The notes beneath the pieces are model-generated. The model did not search any database and was not told the origin of the DNA. It worked only from the letters and a program-made list of their open reading frames with translations. A DNA stretch of 64,000 nucleotides. Source: Halomonas sp. BDJS001 (GTDB lineage Bacteria > Pseudomonadota > Gammaproteobacteria > Pseudomonadales > Halomonadaceae). Below, in pieces: positions 35,382 to 44,923 of this stretch. The position numbers and the translations under genes were made by a program. The stretch spans positions 3,534,001 to 3,598,000 of the forward strand of contig NZ_CP110535.1 in assembly GCF_026104355.1 (NCBI RefSeq), given 5' to 3'. Numbering within the stretch: the stretch's first letter is position 1; each line of letters begins with the position of its first letter.

Positions 35382-35490
35382 CAGCTGTCGGCAGTAAAAA
35401 AACATCCTGGCTGCATATGAATGTAACCAGAATGTTTGTTCGTCGTTATTAAGCGTTAGAAAATGCGGCTGAATTGACGCGGTAGTTTGC

Positions 35491-36987
35491 TCAGCGGCCT
35501 TTACGACGCTGCAATAAACGCGAAATGACCGGCATTAGAATCACGCCTAGCGTCAGCAAGATAATAATCTTAGAGGTATTGCTCGCAGCGAGAGCCATGG
35601 CGTCGCCTCCACCAATGCGCAGCGCTAAGCGTAGGTTTTGTTCCGCAAACCCTCCCAAGATTAGCCCCAACACCACTGGCGGTAGCGGGAATTTCAGCTT
35701 ATCCATAAAGTAGCCGATCATGCCAAATCCCAGCATCAGGTATACGTCGAACATGCGGCCGTTGATCGAGTAGACGCCTACGAACACCAAGGCGATGATG
35801 ATGGCACCCAGCAAGGGTCGAGGAAGCTTCAGCACCTGGGCGAAACTATTGGTCGCCAGGGATCCGCCCAGCGCCACCAGCAGTACGGCGGCGAACAGGA
35901 ACTGCCACATAAAGCCGAATACGATGTCCGGATTGTCGCGAAACAGCATCGGTCCCGGCTGCAGGCCGTGAATGAGCAGCCCCCCCAGCATAACCGCAGC
36001 GACGGCAGTGCCCGGGATACCCAGGGTCAATGCGGGAATCAATGCCGATGCGGTATCAGCGTTATTGGAGGTTTCCGCCGCCGCCACCCCCTCGGGCTCG
36101 CCTTGCCCCCAGCGCTCGGGGTGGCGTGAGTGCCGCTTGGCTTCGTTGTAGCTCAAAAAAGCCGCCATGGAGCCGCCGGCGCCGGGCAAAATACCGATGA
36201 ACACGCCGATCACCGAGGAGCGCAGCCAGGTCTTCCAGTACTTCAGCATGCTCGGAATCGCCTTCCAGATGCTGACGGTATTGAGCCGCCCCGCATTTCG
36301 GGTATCGAGTTCGCGCTCCTCCTCAAGCAGCGCGATGGCAGGCGGCAGCGCGTAAAGGCCGACCAGCAGCACGACGATGTTGATACCGTCGAGCAGCTCC
36401 AGATGGCCGAAGGTATAACGGTCATAACCGGTGATCGTGTCAGCTCCCACCAAGGAGACGAACACGCCGAAACACGCGCTGATGAGCCCCTTGAGGATGT
36501 CACCGCCGAGCAGGAAGACGATGGCGGACATGCCGAAGACGGCGACCCAGAATATCTCGGCGGGGCCGAACAGCAGCGTGACACGCGCCAGGGGAGGCGC
36601 CAGCAGCATCAACACCAGCGCCGAAGCCACACCTCCGATCGCTGAGGAGACTACGGCCACCTGAAGGGCGTAGCCGCCCTTGCCCTGCTGAGCCATGGGG
36701 TAGCCATCGAAACTGGTGGCCACCGCCGCGGGGGTGCCGGGAATGCGCAGCAAGATGGCGGGAATCGAGCCCCCGTACATAGCGCCATTATAGATACCCG
36801 CCATCATGCCCAGCGCCACCAGGGGATCCATGCCGAAGGTAAAGGGAATGAGCACTGAAATGGCCATGGTTGCGCTCAGCCCTGGAAGGGCGCCCACGCA
36901 GATCCCGGCAATCACACCGATCACGACGGCGGCCAGGTTCATCCACGACAGCACCCCGGGGAGTGCATCGACTAAACTTCCATACAT
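35491..36987 (-). CDS. tctA: TTT transporter large permease TctA (second system)
   Basis: A 498-residue TctA permease. Motifs are GALPGLSATMAISVLIPFTF, IPAILLRIPGTPAAVATSFDGYPMAQQG and GVAAAETSNNADTASALIPALTLGIPG. It shares the family pattern with the copy at 25.8 kb but differs clearly, so they are not recent duplicates. It ends a tctC-tctB-tctA unit (13 bases after tctB) at the downstream end of a large catabolic block. Confidence 0.9.
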   Translation of the reverse strand: MYGSLVDALPGVLSWMNLAAVVIGVIAGICVGALPGLSATMAISVLIPFTFGMDPLVALGMMAGIYNGAMYGGSIPAILLRIPGTPAAVATSFDGYPMAQQGKGGYALQVAVVSSAIGGVASALVLMLLAPPLARVTLLFGPAEIFWVAVFGMSAIVFLLGGDILKGLISACFGVFVSLVGADTITGYDRYTFGHLELLDGINIVVLLVGLYALPPAIALLEEERELDTRNAGRLNTVSIWKAIPSMLKYWKTWLRSSVIGVFIGILPGAGGSMAAFLSYNEAKRHSRHPERWGQGEPEGVAAAETSNNADTASALIPALTLGIPGTAVAAVMLGGLLIHGLQPGPMLFRDNPDIVFGFMWQFLFAAVLLVALGGSLATNSFAQVLKLPRPLLGAIIIALVFVGVYSINGRMFDVYLMLGFGMIGYFMDKLKFPLPPVVLGLILGGFAEQNLRLALRIGGGDAMALAASNTSKIIILLTLGVILMPVISRLLQRRKGR

Positions 36988-37000
36988 AACGCTACTCCCT

Positions 37001-37531
37001 TTAACGGGTGAAGAATTCCGCGGGCAGTTCCTGGCCCATCAATACGACGAAGATCAGCGCCAAGCCGCCGGTGAAGATCACATCCGCCAGCAACAAGCGC
37101 TTGATATCGCGATAACCGAAACACCAGGCCACCACGGGAAGCATGATGGCCGTCGAGGTGTAGAACCCGAGCGCCACCACGCCCGCTATGTAGAGGGCAA
37201 TGGCAAGCACGATGCCCGCGAAAGCGCCTGCGTTGGCAAACACGGGGTAGCGCGGCGCGAGTTTTCGCCCGCTCCGCCCTCCCAACAGCGCTCGCCCGAT
37301 CATCAGCGCCGCCAATACGACCAGGGCACCTAGCATGGCCACGGGCAGCAGCGAGGTCATGACGGGCATCGCCGTGGTGCGAGTCAAGAGCGCCCCCGCG
37401 GCCACAATGATGACGATGCCCGCTATAAGGTCGGGGTGTGTCCATACCGAACGGGGCGATCCGGCAGGCGGCTCGCTCGCCACTTGGGCGCTCGGATCAC
37501 GTTCATTGACTTGATTATCGATGTCGGTCAT
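37001..37531 (-). CDS. tctB: TTT transporter small permease TctB (second system)
   Basis: A 176-residue protein with four hydrophobic segments and a charged N-terminal tail of about 30 residues (ERDPSAQVASEPPAGSPR). Size, topology and position between tctC and tctA support TctB. GGAGC precedes the ATG. Confidence 0.83.
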   Translation of the reverse strand: MTDIDNQVNERDPSAQVASEPPAGSPRSVWTHPDLIAGIVIIVAAGALLTRTTAMPVMTSLLPVAMLGALVVLAALMIGRALLGGRSGRKLAPRYPVFANAGAFAGIVLAIALYIAGVVALGFYTSTAIMLPVVAWCFGYRDIKRLLLADVIFTGGLALIFVVLMGQELPAEFFTR

Positions 37532-37555
37532 AGCGGCTCCAGGGGTAGGGATCGA

Positions 37556-38512
37556 TCATTTCCAGGGGGAGATTTCCCAAACGCGCTCTGCCAGCGACAG
37601 CTGCTCGTCGTTGAGCGTGCGGAAGTCGTCGCCCAGCGCAAGCGAGATGGGGTTGCCCGCACGGAGCATGACGTCCTGGAACGCAGGATCGTCGTAGGTC
37701 TGTTGGAAAGCGGCCATCAGCGCCGTCTCGACCTCTTCGGGCAGGCCTGCTGGCGCGACGAAGCCACGCAGCGCACTGTTGTAAAGCTCATAGCCCTGCT
37801 CAGCGAAGGTGGGCACGTCATCCGCCAGAGGCGAGCGCTCATGGGTGGCGATACCGAGCACGTTCAGCTCGTCACGAAAGTTGATCACCTCAGAGATATT
37901 GACAATACCCATGGTCACGTGGCCACCCATGAGGGCGCTGCGCGCTGGTGCCGAACCGGAGAAGGGTACGGGCGTAAACTCGCCGCCCGTTTGCTCGATG
38001 ACGTTCATCAAAAAGAAATGGTCGTCCCCGCCCAGGCTCGACATGCTCACGGTCACGGTGCCTTCCTGGGCCGCCGCCACCAGCTTGTCCATGGTGTCGA
38101 TGTCGCTACTCTTGGGCGTCACGATCACGTTGGGGTCATCGACGACATTGGCGAGGTAGGTAAAGCTATCCGCATCGTAGGCCGCCTCACGATCAAGGGT
38201 ACGAGCCATCATACCGGGCAGGTTGTAGGTACCTATCGTGTAGCCATCCGGCGTGGCCTGGGCCACCTCGGTCACGCCGATCTGTCCGCTGGCACCCGGC
38301 ATGTTCTTGATCACCACCGACACGTTGTTACCCAAGTACTCTTCGAGATAGGGAGCGACCGTGCGCGCCATCACGTCCGTACCGCCGCCAGCGGCGTACC
38401 CCACCACCACTTCGATGCGTTTTTCAGGATAATCCGCCACCGCCTGGCTCGCCACCAGACCGGAAAGCAAAAGCAGGAGAGCAGCTATTTTGTAAGTCGT
38501 TTTCGATTGCAC
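37556..38512 (-). CDS. tctC: TTT periplasmic binding protein TctC (second system)
   Basis: A 318-residue Bug-family receptor starting with GTG (AGAGGATAACCAAC before it). Signal peptide to about residue 26 (ASQAVADYPE), then VVVGYAAGGGTDVMART and the NMPGASGQIGVTEV motif. It is clearly paralogous to the orphan receptor at 40041-41006: both share VVVGYAAGGGTDVMART and end in PWK after similar helices. It should feed TctAB directly downstream. Confidence 0.87.
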   Translation of the reverse strand: MQSKTTYKIAALLLLLSGLVASQAVADYPEKRIEVVVGYAAGGGTDVMARTVAPYLEEYLGNNVSVVIKNMPGASGQIGVTEVAQATPDGYTIGTYNLPGMMARTLDREAAYDADSFTYLANVVDDPNVIVTPKSSDIDTMDKLVAAAQEGTVTVSMSSLGGDDHFFLMNVIEQTGGEFTPVPFSGSAPARSALMGGHVTMGIVNISEVINFRDELNVLGIATHERSPLADDVPTFAEQGYELYNSALRGFVAPAGLPEEVETALMAAFQQTYDDPAFQDVMLRAGNPISLALGDDFRTLNDEQLSLAERVWEISPWK

Positions 38513-38839
38513 GTTGGTTATCCTCTTTTTAATTGTCTTAGGGAAACTGTCTGCTGACGTGATGGCTAGTAAATTCTATAGAAAAACTGAATTAAAGATA
38601 AATATTTTCAATTTTATCATTAGACTATCTTAACCAATAACCGGAACTATCCCCGCCTCGTGAAAAGCCCCGCCACTGCGGCCTTTGCGGGTGGCCGCGA
38701 AAACGAACGAGCGGCGACAGAAACACTCATCTAAATTAGCGTTGAGACTAAGGTATATAGGCTTGCGGTCAGTTGAAGCGCTCAACGAAGCTCACTTTTA
38801 CGTTAATGAGAGCCGAGCGCTAGCGAAGAAAACATTGAG
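38513..38839. promoter_or_regulatory. Intergenic region between the FMN oxidase and tctC
   Basis: No gene seen. The part nearest tctC (38561-38635) is strikingly AT rich against GC-rich flanks and is a likely promoter. A GC-rich inverted structure near 38671-38698 (GCGGCC / GGCCGC) may end or attenuate transcripts coming from the oxidase gene. AGCGCTAGCGAA at 38816-38827 recurs at 63604-63615. Confidence 0.45.
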
Positions 38840-39988
38840 TCAGCGATGAAGTAAGGTGGTCTGCAGAATGCTCTCATCCACTTCGTCGAGACTGTTCAAA
38901 CCTAGCAGCCCCAGGTCGCGGTGAACTTCCAGGCGCAGGATCTCGATCGCTTCAGTCACGCCTTGGCGGCCTCCGATACTCGCCGCGAAAAGAAAGGGCC
39001 GGCCCACGAACACGAAGTCTGCTCCCAGGGCCAGCGCCTTGATGACATCTGTGCCGCGCCGGATGCCGCCATCCACCATCAGGGCCATGTCCCCAGCGAC
39101 CTTACGTGCGTCGGCCAAGGCCCGGATCCCGGCAATGGCGTAATCGAGCTGGCGCCCGCCATGGTTGGATAGAATGACGCCATCGCAACCGCGCTCCCGC
39201 GCCCGAGCAACGTCCTGCGCCGCCAGCAGCCCCTTCAAGACAAGTTTGCCCGGCCAAATACGCCGGATCAGGTCAACGTGCTCCCAGTTGAGATGATCCT
39301 TTCGACCAAAATCCCGTACGGCCTCTTGAGAGACGATCGGCGCACCGCGCTCGGCATAGGAATTCTCGAAATGAGGCACACCGGAGCGCAACAGCGTGCG
39401 GGCGAAACAGCCGAACACCCAGCGCGGGCGACGACCGAAATCCAGCAGCATGCGAGGCGTCATTCTCAACGGCGTGGAAAAGCCTGCGCGCACATTGTTC
39501 TCTCGATTGGCCAATACCGCTGTATCCGCCGTCAGCACCAGGGTCTTGAAGCCCGCTCGCCGGACACGAGCGATCAATGCATCGATGCGTGCCTCCTCAC
39601 CGGGCAGGTAGGCCTGGAACCAAGCCTCGGGATTGGCCTCGATCACCCGCTCCATAGGGGTCAGGGATGAGCCGCTCAGCACGTAGGGGACGGCCGCCTC
39701 GGCGCTTGCCCGGGCCATCTCACGATCACCGTCCAGCGCCATAAGGGCTGCGATCCCCATCGGCGCAATTCCGAACGGGGCCGACCACGTGTTACCCAGT
39801 AGTGTTTGTCGACTGGTTCGCCCTTCCACACCGTGCAGCACTCTGGGCACCAGACGGATTTCCCGGAACACCGCTTCATTATCCTCTTCGGCGGCACCGG
39901 TTTCCGATGCCCCGGCCACGTAGCCGTAAAGAGGCCGAGGCAGGCGTTTTTTGGCAGCCAGGCCATAGTCGTTCAGGGTCAAGAGCAT
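38840..39988 (-). CDS. FMN-dependent alpha-hydroxy-acid oxidase/dehydrogenase
   Basis: A 382-residue TIM-barrel flavoenzyme of the lactate/glycolate/mandelate oxidase family, turning 2-hydroxy acids into 2-oxo acids. The active-site segment GVILSNHGGRQLDYA holds the base histidine and substrate arginine; KLVLKGLLAAQDV holds the FMN lysine; ALMVDGGIRRGTDVIKALALGADFVFVGRP binds the FMN phosphate. No membrane segment is obvious, unlike LldD. AAGGTGG precedes the ATG. Placed between two TctC genes, it probably oxidises an imported or pathway-derived hydroxy acid; the physiological acceptor is unknown. Confidence 0.87.
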   Translation of the reverse strand: MLLTLNDYGLAAKKRLPRPLYGYVAGASETGAAEEDNEAVFREIRLVPRVLHGVEGRTSRQTLLGNTWSAPFGIAPMGIAALMALDGDREMARASAEAAVPYVLSGSSLTPMERVIEANPEAWFQAYLPGEEARIDALIARVRRAGFKTLVLTADTAVLANRENNVRAGFSTPLRMTPRMLLDFGRRPRWVFGCFARTLLRSGVPHFENSYAERGAPIVSQEAVRDFGRKDHLNWEHVDLIRRIWPGKLVLKGLLAAQDVARARERGCDGVILSNHGGRQLDYAIAGIRALADARKVAGDMALMVDGGIRRGTDVIKALALGADFVFVGRPFLFAASIGGRQGVTEAIEILRLEVHRDLGLLGLNSLDEVDESILQTTLLHR

Positions 39989-40040
39989 GGTCTAGCCACC
40001 TTAGAGCGATCAGAAACCTGCCGGAACTGTCCGGCAAGCA

Positions 40041-41006
40041 TTACTTCCAGGGGGTGGTTTCCCAGATGTGCCGAGCCACTTGGTTCTGGCTCTCGGCCAG
40101 CGCCTGGTAGGCCTCGCCCTCGGAGAACTGAACCGGGCTGCCTTGGCGCTCCATCGCGGCCATGAACGCTGGGTTCTGGGCCACCTCTGCCAGCGCCGTC
40201 ACGAGGGCATCGCGCACGTCGTCGGGTAGCCCCGCCGGCGCCACGAGGCCGCGAAAGGAACCCATCTCGATGTCGAAGCCCAGCTCTTTTGCCGTGGGCA
40301 CGTCCGGGGCCTGCGCCAGTCGCTCGTCGGCGAACACCGCCAACACGCGAAGCTCGTCCTCGAAGCCGACGGTCTGGCTAAAGGCCATGGTACCCATGTC
40401 CACATGCCCACCCATGATCGCACTGCGCGCCAGCGACGCACCGTTGAACGGCACTTCGTTGAGCTCGATACCGCTGGCATTCGCGAACATGATCGCCGCG
40501 AAGTGATCGTTGCCTCCCAGCGCCGCGAGGCCCACAGCCAAGCGCCCGCTTTGCTCATGGGCGGCATTGATCACGTCCTGCAAGGACTGGAAGTCCGAGT
40601 CGGCGGGCACTACCAGGGTGTTGGGATCCGACACGAAGTTGGCAAGCCAAGTGAAGCTGTCCGCATTGTAATCCGCGTTGCGGTCATAGGTGACCGCCAG
40701 GGCCGCGGGCAGGTTCATGGTACCCAGGGTATAGCCGTCCGCCCGGGCCGCGGCAACTTCGCTGAAGCCGATCTGTCCGCCGGCGCCGGGCCGGTTACGG
40801 ATCACAACGGACGCATTGCCGTCGAGGGACTGCTCCAAGTAAGAGGCAATGGTGCGGGCCATGACGTCGGTGCCGCCCCCGGCGGCGTAGCCGACGACGA
40901 CATTGACGGGCTTGCTCGGGTAGTCGGCGGCCAGGGTCTGGGAGGCCGACAGCGCGCCAGATGCCAGAATGACGGAGCATGTAAAAGAGCGAAGAAGCGT
41001 GTTCAT
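40041..41006 (-). CDS. Orphan TTT periplasmic binding protein (TctC paralogue)
   Basis: A 321-residue Bug-family receptor with a signal peptide ending near TLAADYPS, followed by VVVGYAAGGGTDVMARTIAS and NRPGAGGQIGFSEVA. No TctAB genes are next to it; the nearest TctAB set is 3 kb downstream and carries its own, paralogous TctC. It may supply a second substrate to that permease, or act as a sensor. It sits 52 bases before the FMN oxidase gene and 28 bases after the amidohydrolase gene. GAGGTAAT precedes the ATG. Confidence 0.85.
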   Translation of the reverse strand: MNTLLRSFTCSVILASGALSASQTLAADYPSKPVNVVVGYAAGGGTDVMARTIASYLEQSLDGNASVVIRNRPGAGGQIGFSEVAAARADGYTLGTMNLPAALAVTYDRNADYNADSFTWLANFVSDPNTLVVPADSDFQSLQDVINAAHEQSGRLAVGLAALGGNDHFAAIMFANASGIELNEVPFNGASLARSAIMGGHVDMGTMAFSQTVGFEDELRVLAVFADERLAQAPDVPTAKELGFDIEMGSFRGLVAPAGLPDDVRDALVTALAEVAQNPAFMAAMERQGSPVQFSEGEAYQALAESQNQVARHIWETTPWK

Positions 41007-41034
41007 GAGATTACCTCGTTTTTTTTATCGTTAC

Positions 41035-42102
41035 CTACCGGGGTATCCGGTAAATCCTGCGGGCGGTATTGCTGAAAAGCTCGGCGCGCTGCGCCTCGCT
41101 CCAAGACCCGGCGATACGTTTATAGGCATTCCATAGCGTGTCGTAGCCGACGCCTCCCTTGTCGACCGGAAAATTGCTTTCGAACATGCAGCGACTCGCG
41201 CCGAACTGCGCCACGCAGTGCTGCACATAAGGAGCGATGACCTCGGCGATGCGGTTCGAGCTCGGTGCGCGCTCATCCTGCTCGAAGCCGAAGCCCATGA
41301 TCGGCATGCCGAAACCGCCAAGCTTGACCGCAACGTTGGGCCGCTCGGCGAGGCGCTGCAGTCCGACCTCCCAGGCTCGGCGCCCCTGTGATGGACGCCC
41401 CGCAAAGGGTCCCACGCCCAAAGGACCGCCGGCGTGGTTGAGCACGATCTGAAGCTCCGGCAGTTGCCGGGCCAGCGTTGCCACCTCGTCGAGCTGGGTC
41501 TGGTAAACCCACAGATCCAAAGAGAGCTCACGCCGAGCGAGCTCCCGAGCCCCGCTAACGAAGCGCTCATCCTGCAAGAGCCCCGCAGGGGCAGGTACCG
41601 GGTTGGAACGCACCGCTGGATCCGGGTGGGCAGCAACGGGCAGGCGCACACCCTTGAATGCGCCGCCTCCAGCGGCGGCCATCGCCTCCAGCACCGGCGC
41701 GATGGCCGCCCCCTGTAAAAGATCCGCGCAGCCGACGATGGCTTGGGCGACCCGAGTCTTGCCGTAGAATCCGCTACGGGCCTGGGCGGCCACGCCACGA
41801 ATGAACTCGACTTCGCCAAGGGGTTGATAGAGGGCCGGCCCGTCCGCGCGGTACATGGTGCGACACTGCACGAACACCGAGGACACGACGTTATGGCCAC
41901 TCTCGCCGATATCCTCTGCGAACTCCTCTAGCAGGTAACGAAACCCCTGGCGGTCCCACAGATGGTGGTGGGCATCGACGATCTCGAGCTCTGGCAGCAG
42001 CGGCGCTTCTTTGGAGCAGGCGAGCCATTCCGCCCGAGGGTGAGGGTTTGGGGTGGCGACGCTCGGGCGCCGGCGCCAAGGCCGGTCTGTCTCGTGATCC
42101 AT
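41035..42102 (-). CDS. TIM-barrel amidohydrolase/lactonase (PDC hydrolase-like)
   Basis: A 355-residue amidohydrolase_2 family enzyme. The metal motif is in IVDAHHHLWDRQGFRYLLEE; further family landmarks are QIVLNHAGGPLG and MFESNFPVDKGGVGYDTLWNAYKR, the last holding the conserved aspartate. Relatives hydrolyse lactones such as 2-pyrone-4,6-dicarboxylate, L-fucono- or L-rhamnono-lactone. Next to an SMP-30 lactonase this points to a lactone intermediate. AAGAGAC precedes the ATG; 35 bases separate it from the upstream SMP-30 gene. Confidence 0.82.
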   Translation of the reverse strand: MDHETDRPWRRRPSVATPNPHPRAEWLACSKEAPLLPELEIVDAHHHLWDRQGFRYLLEEFAEDIGESGHNVVSSVFVQCRTMYRADGPALYQPLGEVEFIRGVAAQARSGFYGKTRVAQAIVGCADLLQGAAIAPVLEAMAAAGGGAFKGVRLPVAAHPDPAVRSNPVPAPAGLLQDERFVSGARELARRELSLDLWVYQTQLDEVATLARQLPELQIVLNHAGGPLGVGPFAGRPSQGRRAWEVGLQRLAERPNVAVKLGGFGMPIMGFGFEQDERAPSSNRIAEVIAPYVQHCVAQFGASRCMFESNFPVDKGGVGYDTLWNAYKRIAGSWSEAQRAELFSNTARRIYRIPR

Positions 42103-42137
42103 GCTTGCGTCTCTTGTCAGTCAACGAACACAGCGAG

Positions 42138-43073
42138 TCACGCTCCCCAGCCTGACGCCATGGCATGACCGGCCACGGGCAGCTCGGCACACAGAATCGA
42201 GCCGCTGTCGGATTCGGTGATGAACAGGGTGCGCCCCTCGGGGCCACCAAAAGCGCAGTTCGTGGTGCCGAGCCCCCGGGGTGACTTGACCACCGCGATA
42301 GGAATACCGAGGGCATCGTGCACCCACACCAGCCCCATGCCGGTCTGACACACGACCACGCCTCCGTCCTGGGTCAATGCCAGCCCGTCCGGCCCCGCCC
42401 GACCGCCGGAAAACTGCAAGAACAATCCGGCCTTGATGACGCGACCGCTATCGGTGAGGGGTAGGCGCCAGACCGCATTGGCCCGAGTCACGGCGACCAA
42501 GAGCGCGCGTCCCTCCTTGTCTAGCACCAGGCCATTCGGACTCGGCACCTTGTCGATCAGGCAGTCGAGCCGCTGAGTCTCGGGGTGCCAGCGATAGACT
42601 CGTCCGGAAGGGTCTTGAAGCCCAGTCTGGCCTTGGTCGGTAAAGTACAGTGTGCCATCGGGGCCGAAGAACAGATCGTTACACCCCTTGAAGCCTTCGG
42701 TATCCGCATCGCCCAGCACCGTGGTGACCTGAGCGGAGTCCGGATCCAGGCGCAGAATGCCGTTTTTGAAGTCGGCGATGAAAATGCGCCCATCGGCGTC
42801 GATCTTGAGCCCGTTGGGCTGGCCGTCGTACTCCGCCATCTGTTCGACACAGCCTTGCGGATTCGCACGAAAGATGCGCCCGAAGGGAATATCGACGAAC
42901 CACAGGTTGCCCTGTCGATCGAAGGAGGGCCCTTCGATGAAACTATCCACCGCCGCCCCACGACGATTCCTGTCCGCCCAGTACGAGGGCTGGTTCTGCT
43001 TGCGCAGGTGTGGCGGAAGCTCGGTGAATACCTCCGCCTCTATCAAGACGGGGTCTGGATGTGGAAATGCCAT
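42138..43073 (-). CDS. SMP-30/gluconolactonase/LRE family lactonase
   Basis: A 311-residue six-bladed beta-propeller hydrolase. Metal-ligand motifs are in order: E in FIEGPSFD, N in SPNGLVLD and D in GPDGLALT, with GQPNGLKIDADGRIFIADF typical of the family. It would open a sugar-acid or related lactone to the hydroxy acid. No signal peptide is seen, so it acts in the cytoplasm. It lies 16 bases after the TRAP large permease gene, suggesting that its substrate derives from the TRAP cargo. Confidence 0.86.
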   Translation of the reverse strand: MAFPHPDPVLIEAEVFTELPPHLRKQNQPSYWADRNRRGAAVDSFIEGPSFDRQGNLWFVDIPFGRIFRANPQGCVEQMAEYDGQPNGLKIDADGRIFIADFKNGILRLDPDSAQVTTVLGDADTEGFKGCNDLFFGPDGTLYFTDQGQTGLQDPSGRVYRWHPETQRLDCLIDKVPSPNGLVLDKEGRALLVAVTRANAVWRLPLTDSGRVIKAGLFLQFSGGRAGPDGLALTQDGGVVVCQTGMGLVWVHDALGIPIAVVKSPRGLGTTNCAFGGPEGRTLFITESDSGSILCAELPVAGHAMASGWGA

Positions 43074-43089
43074 TGAACGACTCCATCGA

Positions 43090-44379
43090 TCACTGAATTA
43101 GCGAGGGAAACCATAAGACGATATCGGGAAACAGGATCAACATCAGCAGAAACGCCAGAATGATGAGGAAAAACGGCAGCGTCCCCATCACGACATCCTC
43201 GACCTTCAGGTCGGGGCTGGAACCCGAAACGACGAATAGAATGACGCCCAACGGCGGCGTGAGCTGGCCGAGTTCGATCAATACCACGACGAATACCCCG
43301 AACCAGATGGGGTCGACCCCCATCGCCATCAGCACCGGAAAGATGATCGGAACGATGATGGCGATCATGCCCAGCCCTTCCATGAAGCAGCCGAGAATGG
43401 CGAAGGCCAGCATTAGCAGCAGTAATAGCTGGAACTGAGAAATCCCCGCCTGGGATACCCACTCCACCAACTGGTCGCCGATGCCAGAGAGCGTAGTGGC
43501 ATAGGCAAACAGCATGGAGATGAAGACGATAAACAGCACGTTACCGCTCATCTTGAGTGTACGCGCCACCGCGCTTCTCAACATGGCGATAGACAGGCGC
43601 CGATAGATCGCCGCGATCACGGCTGCTCCCACCACGCCAACCGCCCCCGCCTCGGTGGGGGTGGCGATGCCGCCATAGATGCTGCCCAGTACGCAGACGA
43701 TCAGGATTAGAAACGGCAGGATATCGAGCAAAGATCGAGCATAGTCATTGGCGGAATAACGAGTGGTGTCCCGCGGCGCCAGCGCCGGATTTTTCAGCGT
43801 CCGGGCGATGATGAACAGGCTGTAGCAGGCGGCCAGCAGGATGCCGGGAAACAGGCCTGCGGCGAAGAGCTTGGCGATCGAGGTCTCGGTGAAGGTGGCG
43901 TAGATGATCATCGTGATCGAGGGCGGAATAAGAATGCCCAGCGTTCCACCGGCCGCCAGCGACCCCGCAATGATGCGCTTTTGGTAGCCGCGCTGGCTGA
44001 GCGCCGGTATCGCCACCGTGGACATGGCCGCCGCCGTCGGGGCGCTGCCGCCGGAGACCGCGGCGAAGATACCGCTGCCGACGATGTTGGTGTGCAGGAG
44101 ACCGCCGGGCAGGCGGCGGGTGAACGGCGCCAGGCCTTTATAGAGACGATCGCTCAGCCCCGAGCCCAGCAGGATCTCGGCCATGAAGATGAAAAGCGGG
44201 ATCGCCGCCAGGGTGAAGCTGTTAGCAGAGCCCCAGCTCACCAGCCCCAGGGCGTTCCATCCCGCCATCCCACTCATCAGGAAAAGGTAGAGTAGCGCCG
44301 ACAAGCCGACCGCCACCTGGATCCAGAGGCCGCTCATAATCAGCACGACCAGTACGCTGAAAGCAATGATTGATTCCAT
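43090..44379 (-). CDS. dctM: TRAP transporter large permease DctM
   Basis: A 429-residue membrane protein with about twelve helices. Typical DctM stretches are IPLFIFMAEILLGSGLSDRLY, GSGIFAAVSGGSAPTAAAMSTVAIP and GGTLGILIPPSITMIIYA. It forms the sodium-driven uptake channel with DctQ. One base separates it from the dctQ stop (TGATATG), so translation is probably coupled. Confidence 0.9.
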   Translation of the reverse strand: MESIIAFSVLVVLIMSGLWIQVAVGLSALLYLFLMSGMAGWNALGLVSWGSANSFTLAAIPLFIFMAEILLGSGLSDRLYKGLAPFTRRLPGGLLHTNIVGSGIFAAVSGGSAPTAAAMSTVAIPALSQRGYQKRIIAGSLAAGGTLGILIPPSITMIIYATFTETSIAKLFAAGLFPGILLAACYSLFIIARTLKNPALAPRDTTRYSANDYARSLLDILPFLILIVCVLGSIYGGIATPTEAGAVGVVGAAVIAAIYRRLSIAMLRSAVARTLKMSGNVLFIVFISMLFAYATTLSGIGDQLVEWVSQAGISQFQLLLLLMLAFAILGCFMEGLGMIAIIVPIIFPVLMAMGVDPIWFGVFVVVLIELGQLTPPLGVILFVVSGSSPDLKVEDVVMGTLPFFLIILAFLLMLILFPDIVLWFPSLIQ

Positions 44380-44380
44380 A

Positions 44381-44899
44381 TCAGCCTCTCCCGCAGGAAC
44401 GACGTTGACGCCAGAGCTGCTCGATTAGAAATACCGCGATGACCGCCAATCCGAAAGGCAGCAGCATCTGGGGTATCCACAGCGGCGTCATCAATACTGT
44501 CGGGGCGACGTTGCCCCGCGTGTAGGAGCTTGCGACCAGACGACAGGTCTGCCAGATCAACACACCGCACACGCCCACTCCCAAGAGCGAGAAGAGAGCC
44601 ATCAGGCTAGCCCTCGCTGGGTGAGGCAACTTGTCGAACAAAAACGCTACCCGAAACAGGGTGCCATCCCGAAGCGATAGCCCCGCGCCCAGTAGCGTTA
44701 GGGCAACGACCAAGTAGCCGGTTACCTCCTCCACCATGTGAAAGGAAACGTTGAACACGGCGCGGGAGACGACTTCCAGGGTGACGAGCAGTGTCAGGAA
44801 GACGAGGATGGTGCCGGCGACGATGCGAATGACCTTGGCGATGACGTCGAACAGGGTCGGTGCGGGCTCTTTCTCGAGCCCGTTGTCGAAGTGATGCAT
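44381..44899 (-). CDS. dctQ: TRAP transporter small permease DctQ
   Basis: A 172-residue protein with four hydrophobic segments; FHMVEEVTGYLVVALTLLGAGLSLRDGTLFRV is the DctQ pattern. It partners the DctM gene just downstream and the DctP receptor just upstream (24 bases). GAGAGGT precedes the ATG. Confidence 0.86.
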   Translation of the reverse strand: MHHFDNGLEKEPAPTLFDVIAKVIRIVAGTILVFLTLLVTLEVVSRAVFNVSFHMVEEVTGYLVVALTLLGAGLSLRDGTLFRVAFLFDKLPHPARASLMALFSLLGVGVCGVLIWQTCRLVASSYTRGNVAPTVLMTPLWIPQMLLPFGLAVIAVFLIEQLWRQRRSCGRG

Positions 44900-44923
44900 G
44901 TTAGTACCTCTCGAAACCGGTGC

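Noticed and set aside
35400..35437. Inverted repeat after the SulP gene as a terminator
   Set aside because: The stem has a mismatch, the loop is 16 bases and no T-tract follows on the plus strand; too weak to list as a feature.
37436..38557. A 373-residue open frame antisense to tctB and tctC
   Set aside because: It covers genes with clear family motifs and signal peptide on the other strand; its R/H-rich composition is typical of antisense translation of GC-rich DNA.
41031..41900. A 289-residue frame inside the amidohydrolase gene, same strand
   Set aside because: Out-of-frame shadow rich in S, R and P; the overlapping frame has the full amidohydrolase motif set and a ribosome site.
43090..43462. 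A minus-strand frame of 139 residues (43043-43462) overlapping dctM
   Set aside because: Shadow of the DctM gene; H/R-rich with no motif.
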